This document shows positions 9,225-17,764 of a stretch of DNA of 64,000 bases, piece after piece. Position 1 is the stretch's first letter, and each line of letters starts with the position of its first letter. Under the pieces are notes generated by a model, which saw nothing but the letters and a program-made list of their open reading frames with translations, did no database searches and was not told where the DNA came from. Source of the stretch: JANNVK01 sp031430435 (GTDB lineage Bacteria; Acidobacteriota; Blastocatellia; Pyrinomonadales; Pyrinomonadaceae); NCBI GenBank assembly GCA_031430435.1, contig JANPBM010000080.1, positions 5,896-69,895 on the forward strand, given 5' to 3'. The position numbers and the translations under genes are program-made.

Positions 9225-9635
9225 ATGAAACGCAAAAAACTGCATCGAATAACATTTATACTTGCCGGAGCTTATAACATTTTATGGGGACTTTGGGTCA
9301 GCGTTGATCCGAATTGGCTGTTTCGTTTTGCCAAAATGGAATTGCCGAATTACCCTGAAATTTTTATTTGCGTCGGGATGATTGTCGGACTTTACGGCGT
9401 AGTTTATTTGGAAATTGCCCGCCGTCCCGAACGCGGATTTGTACTTGCCTTGGTTGGTTTTACAGGTAAAATACTCGGTCCGATCGGAATGATTTACAAT
9501 ATGTTTATCGGTAAATGGGCGTTTGCCGCAATTATTATGAATATCACCAACGATTTTATTTGGCTTGTTCCGTTTGCCGTTTATTTATACGATTCTCGGA
9601 GTTATTTCAAAGCAGATTTATATGAACAAAATTGA
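9225..9635 (+). CDS. Four-span membrane protein, unknown function
   Basis: A 136-residue protein with four hydrophobic segments (about 9-26, 45-63, 73-93 and 99-122) separated by short loops, and charged ends. It lacks recognisable active-site residues. Its last 14 bases overlap the start of the CoA-binding-protein gene, so the pair is probably one operon. Similar small four-helix proteins are common among uncharacterised membrane families; no function is claimed. Confidence 0.7.
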   Translation: MKRKKLHRITFILAGAYNILWGLWVSVDPNWLFRFAKMELPNYPEIFICVGMIVGLYGVVYLEIARRPERGFVLALVGFTGKILGPIGMIYNMFIGKWAFAAIIMNITNDFIWLVPFAVYLYDSRSYFKADLYEQN

Positions 9636-10032
9636 AGAAATTAAACAAATTATCGATGAACACAAAGTCATCGCGGTTGTCGGATTATCGTCGAATCCGA
9701 TGCGACCGTCGCACGGAGTTGCTCAGTATATGCAACGCGAGGGTTACAGAATAATTCCTGTAAATCCGGCGGAAACTGAAATTTTGGGTGAAAAATGTTA
9801 CGCAAAATTATCTGATATACCGCACAAAGTCGATTTAGTCGATATTTTCCGACGTTCCGAAGAAGCGGGAAAAATAGTTGATGAAGCCATCGAAATCGGC
9901 GCAAAATCTGTCTGGTTGCAAGAAGGCGTGATTGACGATAAAGCCGTTAAACGCGCCGAAGACGCGGGATTGACGGCGGTAATGGACAGATGTTGGCTGA
10001 AAGACCGGTATAAGTTTAATTCAAAAAAATGA
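9622..10032 (+). CDS. CoA-binding protein (CoA_binding_2/YccU-like)
   Basis: A 136-residue single-domain Rossmann-fold protein. The start at 9622 gives the family N-terminus; the longer frame is a readthrough of the upstream gene. The VVGLSSNPMRPSHGVAQYM motif (residues 19-37) and IIPVNPAETEILGEKCY, LVDIFRR and SVWLQEGV are the usual landmarks. The domain is related to the nucleotide/CoA-binding domain of succinyl-CoA synthetase alpha subunits; stand-alone copies bind CoA but their physiological role is unclear. It overlaps the upstream membrane-protein gene. Confidence 0.88.
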   Translation: MNKIEEIKQIIDEHKVIAVVGLSSNPMRPSHGVAQYMQREGYRIIPVNPAETEILGEKCYAKLSDIPHKVDLVDIFRRSEEAGKIVDEAIEIGAKSVWLQEGVIDDKAVKRAEDAGLTAVMDRCWLKDRYKFNSKK

Positions 10033-10126
10033 ATTTTATGTGAATATAATTGAAAGAAATCTAAAAGAAAATAGTTTTTACAGGCTAAACACACTAAAAC
10101 TCGTCAATTATACGAAGTGCCGGACA

Positions 10127-10142
10127 AGGCATACAAATTGCA
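10127..10142 (+). promoter_or_regulatory. Sigma-54-like promoter upstream of the TonB-dependent receptor
   Basis: AGGCATACAAATTGCA has GG at 10,128-10,129 and GC at 10,140-10,141, exactly ten bases apart, and matches GGCA-N6-TTGCA. It lies 70 bases before the receptor start codon on the same strand. Together with the site at 2770 it suggests enhancer-dependent control in this region. Function is inferred. Confidence 0.5.
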
Positions 10143-10211
10143 TAATAATTTATATCAATGTGCTAGAAATAGCTTTTGAAAACAAACTAAAAATTAAAAA
10201 GAGGTACTAAA

Positions 10212-13200
10212 ATGAAAAACTTTTCAATCAAGTTTCATTTATTGACTATTTCATTCTTGCTGGCATTATCAACATTTGCTTTTGCCCAAGAAACAGGTCA
10301 GATAAATGGGACAGTAAAAGACCAAAATGATGCTTTAGTAAGCGGTGCAACGGTTAAAGTCAGAAACGTTGGAACCAATGCTGAACGCAACACCACAACA
10401 AACAGCAGCGGTTACTACGCGGTTACAAATCTTTTGCCGGGTCAGTATGAAGTTACAATTAACGCGACCGGTTTTAAAGCCCAAAAGATCAACTCTACTG
10501 TAAGTGTTGGCGGTTCTACAACTCAGAATGTAGATTTAAGCGTCAGTGGAACAGTTGATACCGTAGATATTGTGTCAACCGGAATTGCCGAAGTTAATAC
10601 AACCGATCAAGTGCAATCCACACTTATCACCGGAGAACAAATTGCAAGTCTTCCGGTTATCAACAATAACCCATACAGTTTAGCGACACTTGCGCCAAAC
10701 ATATCGACTAACGATCCGGGCGGGAACGGAGTAGGTGTTTCAATCAACGGACAAAGATCGGCAAGCACCAGTATTTTACTTGACGGGACCGAAAATTCAA
10801 ATGTTTTTTCTGCCATAGTCGGACAAACGATTCCCCAAGATGCCGTTGGAGAGTTCCGTATTGTAACTAACAGTTTTAGTGCAGAATATGGTCGTGCATC
10901 AGGCGGTATCGTCAGTGTTTCCACCAGAGGCGGAACCAATAAATTCAGACTCAACGCTTTTGCTCAAAACCGTAACTCGGCATTGTCTTCAAACGGATTT
11001 GCCAGAAATGCAAGCGGACAAGATCAGATTATTTATAATCGTAACCAAGACGGTGTCACTTTTAGCGGTCCGATTATTAAAGATAAACTGTTTTTCTTGA
11101 ACTCATTACAATCGACCAGAGTAAGAAGCAGCGGAAGCGTTTTGGCTTGGGTTCCGACCACAGCGCTTATAAATTCTGCGGCAGTAAATACCAGAGCGTT
11201 TTTTACCGCATACGGAAAATTGAAGGCAACGCCAACCGGACAAGTTGATGCGGATGGCTTCCGACTGGTAAGTTACAACGCTCCGGCTAACGGCGGCGGT
11301 GGAACTCCTGTCAACGATATCAATAATGTATCCAGAATTGATTGGACTATCAGTGATAAAACTTCTTTATACGGGAGTTGGAAATACAATCGTACAGATA
11401 ATTTGGCAGGAACCGCAACAAACAGCCCGTATGAAGGATACGACGGTTCAACAAAAGGTAGAAATAATAATTTTCAAGGCGCCTTTACTCATTTGTTTAC
11501 AAGCAATCTGATTTTTGACGCAAAAGTCAGTTATTCACGTCTTGTCGGCTCAGTTGCATTATCACAATCTGCGGCGACCCCGACACTTTACTTGTTTGGT
11601 TCTTTCGGGGCTGTAAATAATATTGACGGAAATCCATATGCGTTACCGGGATTTGCTCCGTTTTCACCGGGTGGCGGGTTGCCGATTTTTGGAACACAAC
11701 AAATTTTGGATGCCAAACCAAACCTTAGCTGGACGACAGGAAGCCACAGTTTCAGATTTGGAGCGCAGTATGTTTTCATTCAAGATAAGGAGCGTTTCGG
11801 AGCTTATGAAGGTGCAAGCTACTTTTTGAGTTCAGGAGCAAACTTTGCAACGGCGTTAGCAAACTTTACTGCCGGAAATGCACAACTTATTAACGTTGCG
11901 ATTGACCCGCAAGGAAAAACACCGGGCGGAACAATCAATCTACCGGTCAAATCTCCAAATTTTCAAAGAACCAATCGGTTTCAAGAGTATGCCTTTTATG
12001 CGATGGATAATTGGAGAGTTTTTTCTAATTTGAGTTTAAATCTTGGTTTAAGATATGAATATAACGGACCGCAAAAATCACAAGAAGGATTAGATTCCAA
12101 CTTTTTCTTGGGATCCGGTGCCAATATTTTTGAACAAATTCGTAACGGCGGAGTAAAAGTAGCTTCTACAAATGGCGGACTTTGGGCACCGGATAGAAAT
12201 AATTTCGGACCAAGATTAGGATTTGCTTGGGATATTACAGGCGACGGTAAAACAAGTTTGCGTGGCGGATACGGAGTCGGTTACGAACGTAACTTTGGTA
12301 ATGTAACTTTTAACGTTATCCAAAACCCGCCTTTCTATGCGGTTCTTTCGGCACCGTCACCGATTAGCGTAAGTAATTTCGGAGCATTGGCAGGCACAGG
12401 CACAGCACCATTGCCAAGATCAAGTTTGCGGTATGTTCGCGAAGATATTCGCAACGCTTACGCGCATCAATGGAGTTTATCGGTTCAAAGAGAAATTGCC
12501 AGATCGACCACGTTAAATATTGAATATGCAGGTTCGGCAGGCAGAAAAGGTTACACTTTGGAAAACATCAATCGTGCCGGAACCGGTCTGCGTTACTTGA
12601 ACAGTAATACTTCAACAACGTGTCCGACCGGAATTGCACCGAATAACCGTTTGAATTGTCAGTATTCAAATATCAACACCCGTGGTAACAATGGTTACAA
12701 CAACAACAATTCGATATCTGCTTCGTTTGAAAGCAATAATTTGCTTGGCACGGGTTCATCGACAGTTTTACGTTACACATATGCTGTCAACAAAGACAAC
12801 TTGAGTTCAACATTCAGTAATTCAGCCAATAACTTTAACCTTGGTTTATTGGATCCGTTTAATCCGAGTTTAGATTACGGTTTTTCTGATGCCGACACAA
12901 GACATCGTTTTGTCGGTTCAGTTGTTTATCCTGTCCCGTTCAAATTTGAAAACGGTGCTGCCAATACAGTATTAGGCGGTTGGAACATTAGTTCAATTAT
13001 GTCGATTGAGAGCGGTGCTCCGTTTACAATCTTTGATTGTACTAATGCAAGTGCCACGACTTGTATTCGTTTGCAAAATAACAACGCTACAAGACTTACG
13101 TTTAACGGAACTCGCGTTCAAACGGGTCCGAACAATTTCAATTTTATTGATTTGACCGGCGTTACTCCGACAACATTTTCAGATGTTTCAGGTGGAACAG

Positions 13201-13460
13201 AAGTTGGACCTTTCCCGGCTGATATGCAAAGACGTAACTCTTATAGAAGACCGGGTTTTTGGAATGTTGATATGAGTGTGTTTAAAGTCTTCAGTTTAAC
13301 GGAACGCTATAAACTGCAGATTCGCGCTGATGCATTTAATGTATTCAATCACGCCAATTTATTTGTAAACGGTGCAACTGCCGATGTTACAAATGGTGCT
13401 GTAAGTGCTTCTAAAGGTGGTGTTAGATTTGCTCAAGTAGAACTTAGATTCACTTTCTAA
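10212..13460 (+). CDS. Oar-like TonB-dependent outer-membrane receptor with carboxypeptidase-regulatory-like domain
   Basis: A 1082-residue outer-membrane protein: signal peptide (residues 1-25, ending FAFAQ), a carboxypeptidase-regulatory-like beta-sandwich (about 28-110, GTVKDQNDALVSGATVKV), a plug region (about 120-230, with GVSINGQRSASTSILLDGTEN) and a long beta-barrel ending in the aromatic ELRFTF expected for BamA recognition. This architecture is expanded in Acidobacteriota and is used for large or polymeric ligands, driven by TonB-ExbB-ExbD. The AGAGG ribosome-binding site is close to ATG. No SusD-like partner follows, so it stands alone. Ligand unknown. Confidence 0.92.
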   Translation: MKNFSIKFHLLTISFLLALSTFAFAQETGQINGTVKDQNDALVSGATVKVRNVGTNAERNTTTNSSGYYAVTNLLPGQYEVTINATGFKAQKINSTVSVGGSTTQNVDLSVSGTVDTVDIVSTGIAEVNTTDQVQSTLITGEQIASLPVINNNPYSLATLAPNISTNDPGGNGVGVSINGQRSASTSILLDGTENSNVFSAIVGQTIPQDAVGEFRIVTNSFSAEYGRASGGIVSVSTRGGTNKFRLNAFAQNRNSALSSNGFARNASGQDQIIYNRNQDGVTFSGPIIKDKLFFLNSLQSTRVRSSGSVLAWVPTTALINSAAVNTRAFFTAYGKLKATPTGQVDADGFRLVSYNAPANGGGGTPVNDINNVSRIDWTISDKTSLYGSWKYNRTDNLAGTATNSPYEGYDGSTKGRNNNFQGAFTHLFTSNLIFDAKVSYSRLVGSVALSQSAATPTLYLFGSFGAVNNIDGNPYALPGFAPFSPGGGLPIFGTQQILDAKPNLSWTTGSHSFRFGAQYVFIQDKERFGAYEGASYFLSSGANFATALANFTAGNAQLINVAIDPQGKTPGGTINLPVKSPNFQRTNRFQEYAFYAMDNWRVFSNLSLNLGLRYEYNGPQKSQEGLDSNFFLGSGANIFEQIRNGGVKVASTNGGLWAPDRNNFGPRLGFAWDITGDGKTSLRGGYGVGYERNFGNVTFNVIQNPPFYAVLSAPSPISVSNFGALAGTGTAPLPRSSLRYVREDIRNAYAHQWSLSVQREIARSTTLNIEYAGSAGRKGYTLENINRAGTGLRYLNSNTSTTCPTGIAPNNRLNCQYSNINTRGNNGYNNNNSISASFESNNLLGTGSSTVLRYTYAVNKDNLSSTFSNSANNFNLGLLDPFNPSLDYGFSDADTRHRFVGSVVYPVPFKFENGAANTVLGGWNISSIMSIESGAPFTIFDCTNASATTCIRLQNNNATRLTFNGTRVQTGPNNFNFIDLTGVTPTTFSDVSGGTEVGPFPADMQRRNSYRRPGFWNVDMSVFKVFSLTERYKLQIRADAFNVFNHANLFVNGATADVTNGAVSASKGGVRFAQVELRFTF

Positions 13461-13490
13461 GAATTATTTTTGCAGACTTTGCAGTAAATT

Positions 13491-13521
13491 ATAGGGAAGC
13501 CCAAAAGGTTTCCCTATTTTT
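13491..13521 (+). terminator. Rho-independent terminator after the receptor gene
   Basis: ATAGGGAA (13,491-13,498) pairs with TTCCCTAT (13,510-13,517) across an 11-base loop and is followed by T residues. It separates the receptor from the next gene, which starts only nine bases later. Confidence 0.8.
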
Positions 13522-13529
13522 GTAAGTAT

Positions 13530-14915
13530 ATGAAAAAATTAGTATTTATTTTATTGTTAGGTTGCAGTTCGGTCTTCGGGCAGAATGCAAAAATTAACTA
13601 TTTAACTTTCCAAGAAGTTAAACCGATATTGGAAACACTTAAATCTTCGTTGCCGCCGGAACTTAAGGATGTAAAAAACGAGTCGCAATGGTCGGATTGG
13701 GTAAAAAAAAGTGATTCAAGTATTCGGCAAAGATTGGAACTCGGTGATGAAGATTCGATTGTTAATCAATTTTTGTTCGGGAATTCATACACCAAGCAAC
13801 CGCGTTTAACCGAAACTGAAATAAACCGCTTGGCTCAAGAAAAATCAAAAGACGCGGTGAAACTTTACGAAGAAGTTTTACGCGACAGGCTCGAAGACTA
13901 CGCCAAAGTCGTTGTTTCACCAATCAATAACGAGCGAATGAGTTATGCCCGTGATTATTTCAGAAAAAAAATCGGCGTTGAATTGAATACGCCCGAAGGT
14001 AAAATTGAAATCAAGAAAATCGTGATTGCCTCGCTTATCAGAGTAATTAACGAAGCAAAAAATTACACCGCAATCATCGACCAAACTCGGAACAGCCGAG
14101 ACGAGAGCTTTATTGCCCGTTCGGCGGTTTATCAGGCTCGCGGCTTGTCATCGGACACTTCGTTGAAACCGAACTTTGCCATCGAATCGGCAATCAAGCA
14201 AATTAAAGAAAAAGGATTGATGAGCGGAGTTTTGCGGGTTGCGATTGTCGGTCCGGGACTTGATTTTACCGACAAAGATCAAGGTTACGATTTTTATCCG
14301 CCGCAGTCGATTCAGCCTTTTGCGGTCATTGACAGTCTTTTCAAACTTAAATTGGCTGTTGCAAAAAATTTGAAAATAGACACTTACGATTTAAGCCCGA
14401 AAGTTAATTCGCACATCGCAAGTTTGGTCGAAAGAGCCAAGAAAAATCAGCCGTATCAGATTCAACTGCCTTTAATTTCCGACACAAACTGGTCAAGCGG
14501 GTTTATTGATTATTGGACAGGTTTCGGCAATTTTGTCGGCAAACAAACACCGCCGATTGCGGTTCCGGCAAACTTGAAAACTTTAAGATTACGAGCCGTT
14601 TCGGTAAACTCGGAATATCTTGCGAAAATAAAGCCGTTTGATACAAATATCGTTGTGCAAAGTCCGTTGTTACTCGAAAAAGATAAATATGACTTGATTA
14701 TCGGCACCAATATTTTTGTTTATTACGGCGAATTTGAAAAAGCATTAGTGATGAAGAATTTAGACAAAATGTTGCGAAAAGGCGGAATAGTTTTATCGAA
14801 CGATGCTTTAACCGAAGTTCCGACAACAAATTTGCGTAAAATCGGACAAACCGAAACGTTTTATTCGGATAAAAAAATTGACGGTGATTTAGTGATTTGG
14901 TATCAAAAAAAGTAA
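13530..14915 (+). CDS. Secreted protein with SAM-methyltransferase-like C-terminal half
   Basis: A 461-residue protein with a signal peptide of about 17 residues (MKKLVFILLLGCSSVFG). A cysteine lies within the hydrophobic stretch but the lipobox is imperfect. The N-terminal half is helical. The C-terminal half shows the pattern of a class I methyltransferase: LRVAIVGPGLDF (motif I-like), YDLSPKVN, and KYDLIIGTNIFVYYG...LRKGGIVLSNDAL (motifs IV-VI-like). A methyltransferase fold behind an export signal is odd because S-adenosylmethionine is cytoplasmic; it may be a repurposed fold. Its stop overlaps the moaB start (TAATG). Confidence 0.7.
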   Translation: MKKLVFILLLGCSSVFGQNAKINYLTFQEVKPILETLKSSLPPELKDVKNESQWSDWVKKSDSSIRQRLELGDEDSIVNQFLFGNSYTKQPRLTETEINRLAQEKSKDAVKLYEEVLRDRLEDYAKVVVSPINNERMSYARDYFRKKIGVELNTPEGKIEIKKIVIASLIRVINEAKNYTAIIDQTRNSRDESFIARSAVYQARGLSSDTSLKPNFAIESAIKQIKEKGLMSGVLRVAIVGPGLDFTDKDQGYDFYPPQSIQPFAVIDSLFKLKLAVAKNLKIDTYDLSPKVNSHIASLVERAKKNQPYQIQLPLISDTNWSSGFIDYWTGFGNFVGKQTPPIAVPANLKTLRLRAVSVNSEYLAKIKPFDTNIVVQSPLLLEKDKYDLIIGTNIFVYYGEFEKALVMKNLDKMLRKGGIVLSNDALTEVPTTNLRKIGQTETFYSDKKIDGDLVIWYQKK

Positions 14916-15385
14916 TGAAAATAAAAGCTGTGGCGATTACCGTGAGCGATTCCCGAAAGCCTGCAAATGATGTTTCGGGCGAAATTTTGGTTGAATGTTT
15001 GTACGAAATCGAGGCTGAAATTGTGGATAAACTTATTGTTTCCGATGATTTGGAAAGTTTAATCGAAACACTTAAAACCCAATCGACACGGGCGAACTTG
15101 ATTATCACAACCGGCGGAACAGGTTTTTCGCCGCGTGATAATACGCCCGAAGCGACACGCCGCGTGATCGAACGCGAAGCCCAAGGTTTAGCCGAAGCGA
15201 TGCGGTTTGAAACATCCAAACTAACCCCGACCGCCATGCTTTCGCGCGGAATGTGCGGAATTCGCGGAAGTTGTTTGATTATAAATTTTCCGGGTTCGCC
15301 GAAAGCCGTGCGGGAATGCTTCGACGTTATCAAAGCCGTTCTTCCGCACGCCGTTAAACTTTTGGCAGGGAATTCGGAGCATTAA
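14915..15385 (+). CDS. moaB: Molybdenum cofactor biosynthesis protein MoaB/MogA
   Basis: A 156-residue protein of the MoaB/MogA family, which adenylylates molybdopterin before molybdenum insertion. The GGTG motif (IITTGGTGFSPRDNTPEA, residues 65-82) and the PGSPKAV motif near residue 128 are complete. MoaB and MogA cannot be separated safely by eye. The start at 14,915 overlaps the previous stop codon (TAATG), so it is translationally coupled to the upstream secreted protein. It is the last host gene before the integrated element. Confidence 0.88.
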   Translation: MKIKAVAITVSDSRKPANDVSGEILVECLYEIEAEIVDKLIVSDDLESLIETLKTQSTRANLIITTGGTGFSPRDNTPEATRRVIEREAQGLAEAMRFETSKLTPTAMLSRGMCGIRGSCLIINFPGSPKAVRECFDVIKAVLPHAVKLLAGNSEH

Positions 15386-15413
15386 AAAAGTCTCGACTTT
15401 CATCGAAACTTTT
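15386..15413 (+). terminator. Terminator of moaB
   Basis: AAAAGTCTCGA (15,386-15,396) and TCGAAACTTTT (15,403-15,413) form an 11-base stem with one mismatch, followed by an AT-rich tail. It ends nine bases before the attachment core, so it is host sequence outside the element. Confidence 0.65.
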
Positions 15414-15421
15414 AATATTTT

Positions 15422-15436
15422 ATGGTGCTTGGGGCG
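15422..15436. other. attL core
   Basis: ATGGTGCTTGGGGCG is identical to the tRNA-Leu 3'-end copy at the other end of the element. On the minus strand it reads as the end of the acceptor stem, the discriminator A and CCA. After it the sequence diverges from the tRNA gene, so this is the duplicated fragment displaced by integration. Confidence 0.9.
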
Positions 15437-15496
15437 AGTAATCAAGCATCTTTCCAACTTCAACAAACAAACAACTTACCCACCGCACAATTTATT

Positions 15497-15515
15497 TCGT
15501 GCCTAGATTGTGCCT
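15497..15515 (+). promoter_or_regulatory. Candidate left integrase arm sites
   Basis: TCGTGCCT (15,497) and TTGTGCCT (15,508) lie 11 bases apart just inside the attL core and overlap the integrase stop codon. A matching pair, TCGTGTCT and TCGTGCCT, also 11 bases apart and in the same orientation, lies at 32,601-32,619 inside the other end. Direct-repeat pairs at both ends are what arm-type integrase sites look like; binding is inferred. Confidence 0.55.
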
Positions 15516-16738
15516 GCCAGTCTAATTTTTTCAATGAATTTCTCGCAATCTATTTCGTTGTTTTTCACTTCAAAATATATCTTTTCCAAAAGCTCATTCA
15601 CGTTTTCGGTTGTGTTTTCTATCGCTTGCATCGCACGTTTTCGGCTTTCGGGTCGGGCGTGTGAATATCGCATCACGATTTCTTTGTCTGAATGTCCCGT
15701 GAAACTTTGGATTGTCGCTAAATCAATGCCGGCTTGTTGCAGTCGGGTTGTGAAAGTGTGTCGTGCGTCGTGCAAGATGATTCCGTCCGTTTCGTATCGT
15801 CCGTATTTTACGCCGCAGGTTTCACACGCGGTTTTTAAGATTCGATAAAACTTTTGCGTGGTCGTGCCGTTTTTCGTGAAAATATAATCGCTCGCAGAAT
15901 CTTCGCGGCGTTCGCGGAAAATCCGCAGAACAGTTTCGGGCAACGGCGACAAATAAGAAACCGAATCCGTTTTTGTTCTGACAACTTTCAGCGTTTTTGT
16001 TTTTTCGTCTAAATCTGCCCATCGCAATTTTGCAATTTCACCGTGTCGCATTCCCGTTAAAAGTGCAGTTTCAAAAATCTGCCCGACACGCCGCCGAGCG
16101 TGAAATGCAAAATAATTTTCTTTGCTCGCTCGCAATTTATTTAATTCACCGAGTATCTTTTTCTTTTCCGCATCCGACACAACTCTTTCGCGTCCGCGTG
16201 TGTTGGCTTTCAAGTGCGGAATTTTCGGACAAATCCAATTTTCAAGTTCGCTGAAAAATTCGTGTGCTTTGTGCAAAGTTGACGCGATGCAAACCATTTC
16301 ACGATTCACCGTTTGCGGTGCCACAAATCCGCCGCGATTCGTTTTATCTTTTCTACGATCGTTCACAAATTCGCGTAAATGTGCGGTTGTCAATTCGGTT
16401 ATTCGCAAATCGTTCGGCATCAATTCAAGAAAATAATGCAAAACTCGTTTGGTTAATTCGCGTTGTTTGCGTTCGGTGATTGATTCTATCCGTAAATCAA
16501 ACAGCTCTTGAATTGTCGGACTTTTAACGGCGTTCGGTAAATCGAACTTCTTTTCTTTTTCGAGCAATTTCAGTTTTGCGATAACATTTTCCGCGTCGAG
16601 CTTGCTCACAAAACCTTTTTCACGGATTCGCTTTCCGCCAAAATAAACATCTATTTTATAACTGAAATACTTTCCTTTTTTCGCGTCGAACTTCCAAGCC
16701 GTTTTCGCCGTGTCCGAATAAACCTTTGTGATTGCCAT
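15503..16738 (-). CDS. int: Tyrosine site-specific integrase
   Basis: A 411-residue phage-type integrase starting at the ATG at 16,738. An N-terminal arm-binding domain (about 1-65) is followed by a SAM-like core-binding domain (75-165) and a C-terminal catalytic domain with Arg231 (GMRHGEIAKL), His323-x-x-Arg326 (LHDARH), His349 (FTGHS) and the nucleophile Tyr358 (RYSHA). All catalytic residues are present, so it should be active. It sits at the left end beside the attL core, reads toward it, and is the third gene of the leftward immunity operon. It should recombine the 15-bp core in tRNA-Leu(UAA). Confidence 0.95.
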   Translation of the reverse strand: MAITKVYSDTAKTAWKFDAKKGKYFSYKIDVYFGGKRIREKGFVSKLDAENVIAKLKLLEKEKKFDLPNAVKSPTIQELFDLRIESITERKQRELTKRVLHYFLELMPNDLRITELTTAHLREFVNDRRKDKTNRGGFVAPQTVNREMVCIASTLHKAHEFFSELENWICPKIPHLKANTRGRERVVSDAEKKKILGELNKLRASKENYFAFHARRRVGQIFETALLTGMRHGEIAKLRWADLDEKTKTLKVVRTKTDSVSYLSPLPETVLRIFRERREDSASDYIFTKNGTTTQKFYRILKTACETCGVKYGRYETDGIILHDARHTFTTRLQQAGIDLATIQSFTGHSDKEIVMRYSHARPESRKRAMQAIENTTENVNELLEKIYFEVKNNEIDCEKFIEKIRLAGTI

Positions 16739-16773
16739 AATTAACACCGCGTGTTACGGACGCAACAAAACTT

Positions 16774-17196
16774 TCAAATTTTTTTGAACGAATGTAAAAC
16801 GTGCGTTACAACGCCGAAAACTTCGCACGAATCTTTAGTTGAAACGTGAATAATCGAGTAATCACGATTTGACGGAATGAGCCGCAAACCGTTTCGGAAA
16901 GGTTGAAAGTTTTTGATCGTAAACTTTCCGTTGATTTCAATCAAAACTTTATCGCCGGCGTTCGCTTGCAAATTTCGATTGACAATCAACCAATCGCCCG
17001 ACTTGATTTCCGTGTTCATCGAATCGCCGTTTGCTTGAATCAAAAATACGCCCGCATCGCCGCCCGTCAAAAATTCGTTCAGGTCAATGCGTTCTAAACT
17101 TCGTTCGACTTCGCACGGTTCGCCTGCCGAAGCAAAACCGAGCATCGAAATCAAAACGGATTTTTCGCCGCGAGGTTTGAGAGAATAAATTTCCAT
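16774..17196 (-). CDS. UmuD-like self-cleaving S24 serine protease without DNA-binding domain
   Basis: A 140-residue protein aligning by eye with UmuD over its whole length: Ala24-Gly25 cleavage site (FASAGEP), ERIDLNEFL, catalytic Ser59 in NGDSM, catalytic Lys95 in KFTIK and C-terminal EVFGVVTHV. It has no helix-turn-helix, unlike LexA or CI. RecA-dependent self-cleavage after DNA damage is expected from the family. There is no umuC nearby. Its start overlaps the stop of the ribbon-helix-helix gene (TAATG), which suggests the two proteins act together as a split SOS-responsive repressor; that is inference. Confidence 0.85.
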   Translation of the reverse strand: MEIYSLKPRGEKSVLISMLGFASAGEPCEVERSLERIDLNEFLTGGDAGVFLIQANGDSMNTEIKSGDWLIVNRNLQANAGDKVLIEINGKFTIKNFQPFRNGLRLIPSNRDYSIIHVSTKDSCEVFGVVTHVLHSFKKI

Positions 17197-17444
17197 TACG
17201 CCGTTTTCCTTTGTTCATTTTCCGATTCCAATACTTCCATCGGTTTGTTTGATTTGCCCGAAAGTTCGCCGATTAACTGTAATCGTTCGCGGTCAAGCCG
17301 TATATTTTCCAGTCCGTAATAACTCGTTAAAATTGCTTCTAACTGCTTGACGGAACTTCGTTTGCATCGTTTCGCATCTTCATCGACGGCTTTCCAAAGT
17401 TGTTTCGGAAACCTAATCGAACGCGGTTGTTCATCTTCATTCAT
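17196..17444 (-). CDS. Ribbon-helix-helix DNA-binding protein (putative repressor)
   Basis: An 82-residue protein. Residues 8-45 (RSIRFPKQLWKAVDEDAKRC...SVKQLEAIL) fit an Arc/MetJ-type ribbon-helix-helix: a short strand that enters the major groove and two helices. The C-terminal 35 residues are a charged tail that could contact the UmuD-like partner. First gene of the leftward operon; its promoter region (17,462-17,530) carries ATACC repeats at 11-bp steps, the half-site spacing known for Arc operators. It likely represses its own and the divergent promoter. Confidence 0.78.
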   Translation of the reverse strand: MNEDEQPRSIRFPKQLWKAVDEDAKRCKRSSVKQLEAILTSYYGLENIRLDRERLQLIGELSGKSNKPMEVLESENEQRKTA

Positions 17445-17461
17445 ACTTTTATAAATTACTA

Positions 17462-17575
17462 ATACCGCAATGATACCAAAGTTATACTATTTTACAACGA
17501 GTTTGTTTAATACTGTTTTGGTATTGACTTGGTATATTAAATGTTTTATAGTCTTGGTATTGGTTTAATACCAAA
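17462..17575. promoter_or_regulatory. Divergent immunity control region with 11-bp-spaced ATACC/GGTAT sites
   Basis: ATACC begins at 17,462 and 17,473, with a degenerate ATACT at 17,484; GGTAT begins at 17,520 and 17,531, and again at 17,556. An 8-base perfect inverted repeat, TTGGTATT (17,554-17,561) and AATACCAA (17,567-17,574), spans five bases. A rightward promoter TTGACT (17,524-17,529), 17-base spacer, TATAGT (17,547-17,552) is covered by these sites. A leftward promoter TTAAAC...TATAAC also fits within 17,484-17,513. This is the likely lysis/lysogeny-type switch. Confidence 0.7.
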
Positions 17576-17584
17576 ATAAAATAT

Positions 17585-17764
17585 ATGACAAATACAGATA
17601 CAAATACACAAAACACAACCACAGCCGAAACAGCATTCAGCGTTCGCATTCCAAAAGATTTACTTGAAAAACTTGATGTTGACGCAAAACTAAACGGTCG
17701 CAGTCGCAACGCACATTTAACGTTTTTATTGAAAGAACGTTTTGCAACTGAGGTGAAAAAATGA
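17585..17764 (+). CDS. Second ribbon-helix-helix (Arc-like) protein
   Basis: A 59-residue protein too short for many gene finders. After a Thr/Asn-rich N-terminus, residues 18-55 (FSVRIPKDLLEKLDVDAKL...SRNAHLTFLL) form a clear ribbon-helix-helix, paralogous to the divergent repressor at 17,196-17,444. Its ATG overlaps the next gene (ATGA at 17,761-17,764). Two opposed ribbon-helix-helix genes recall the Arc/Mnt pair of phage P22. It probably acts as the Cro-like or anti-repressor side of the switch, sharing the GGTAT operators. Confidence 0.8.
   Translation: MTNTDTNTQNTTTAETAFSVRIPKDLLEKLDVDAKLNGRSRNAHLTFLLKERFATEVKK

Noticed and set aside
15422..15436. Second tRNA gene at the left end
   Set aside because: Only the last 15 bases of the tRNA 3' end are present; no anticodon or T arm follows. 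It is the attachment core.
16774..17196. Complete LexA/CI-type repressor
   Set aside because: The 140-residue protein aligns with UmuD from its start and has no helix-turn-helix.
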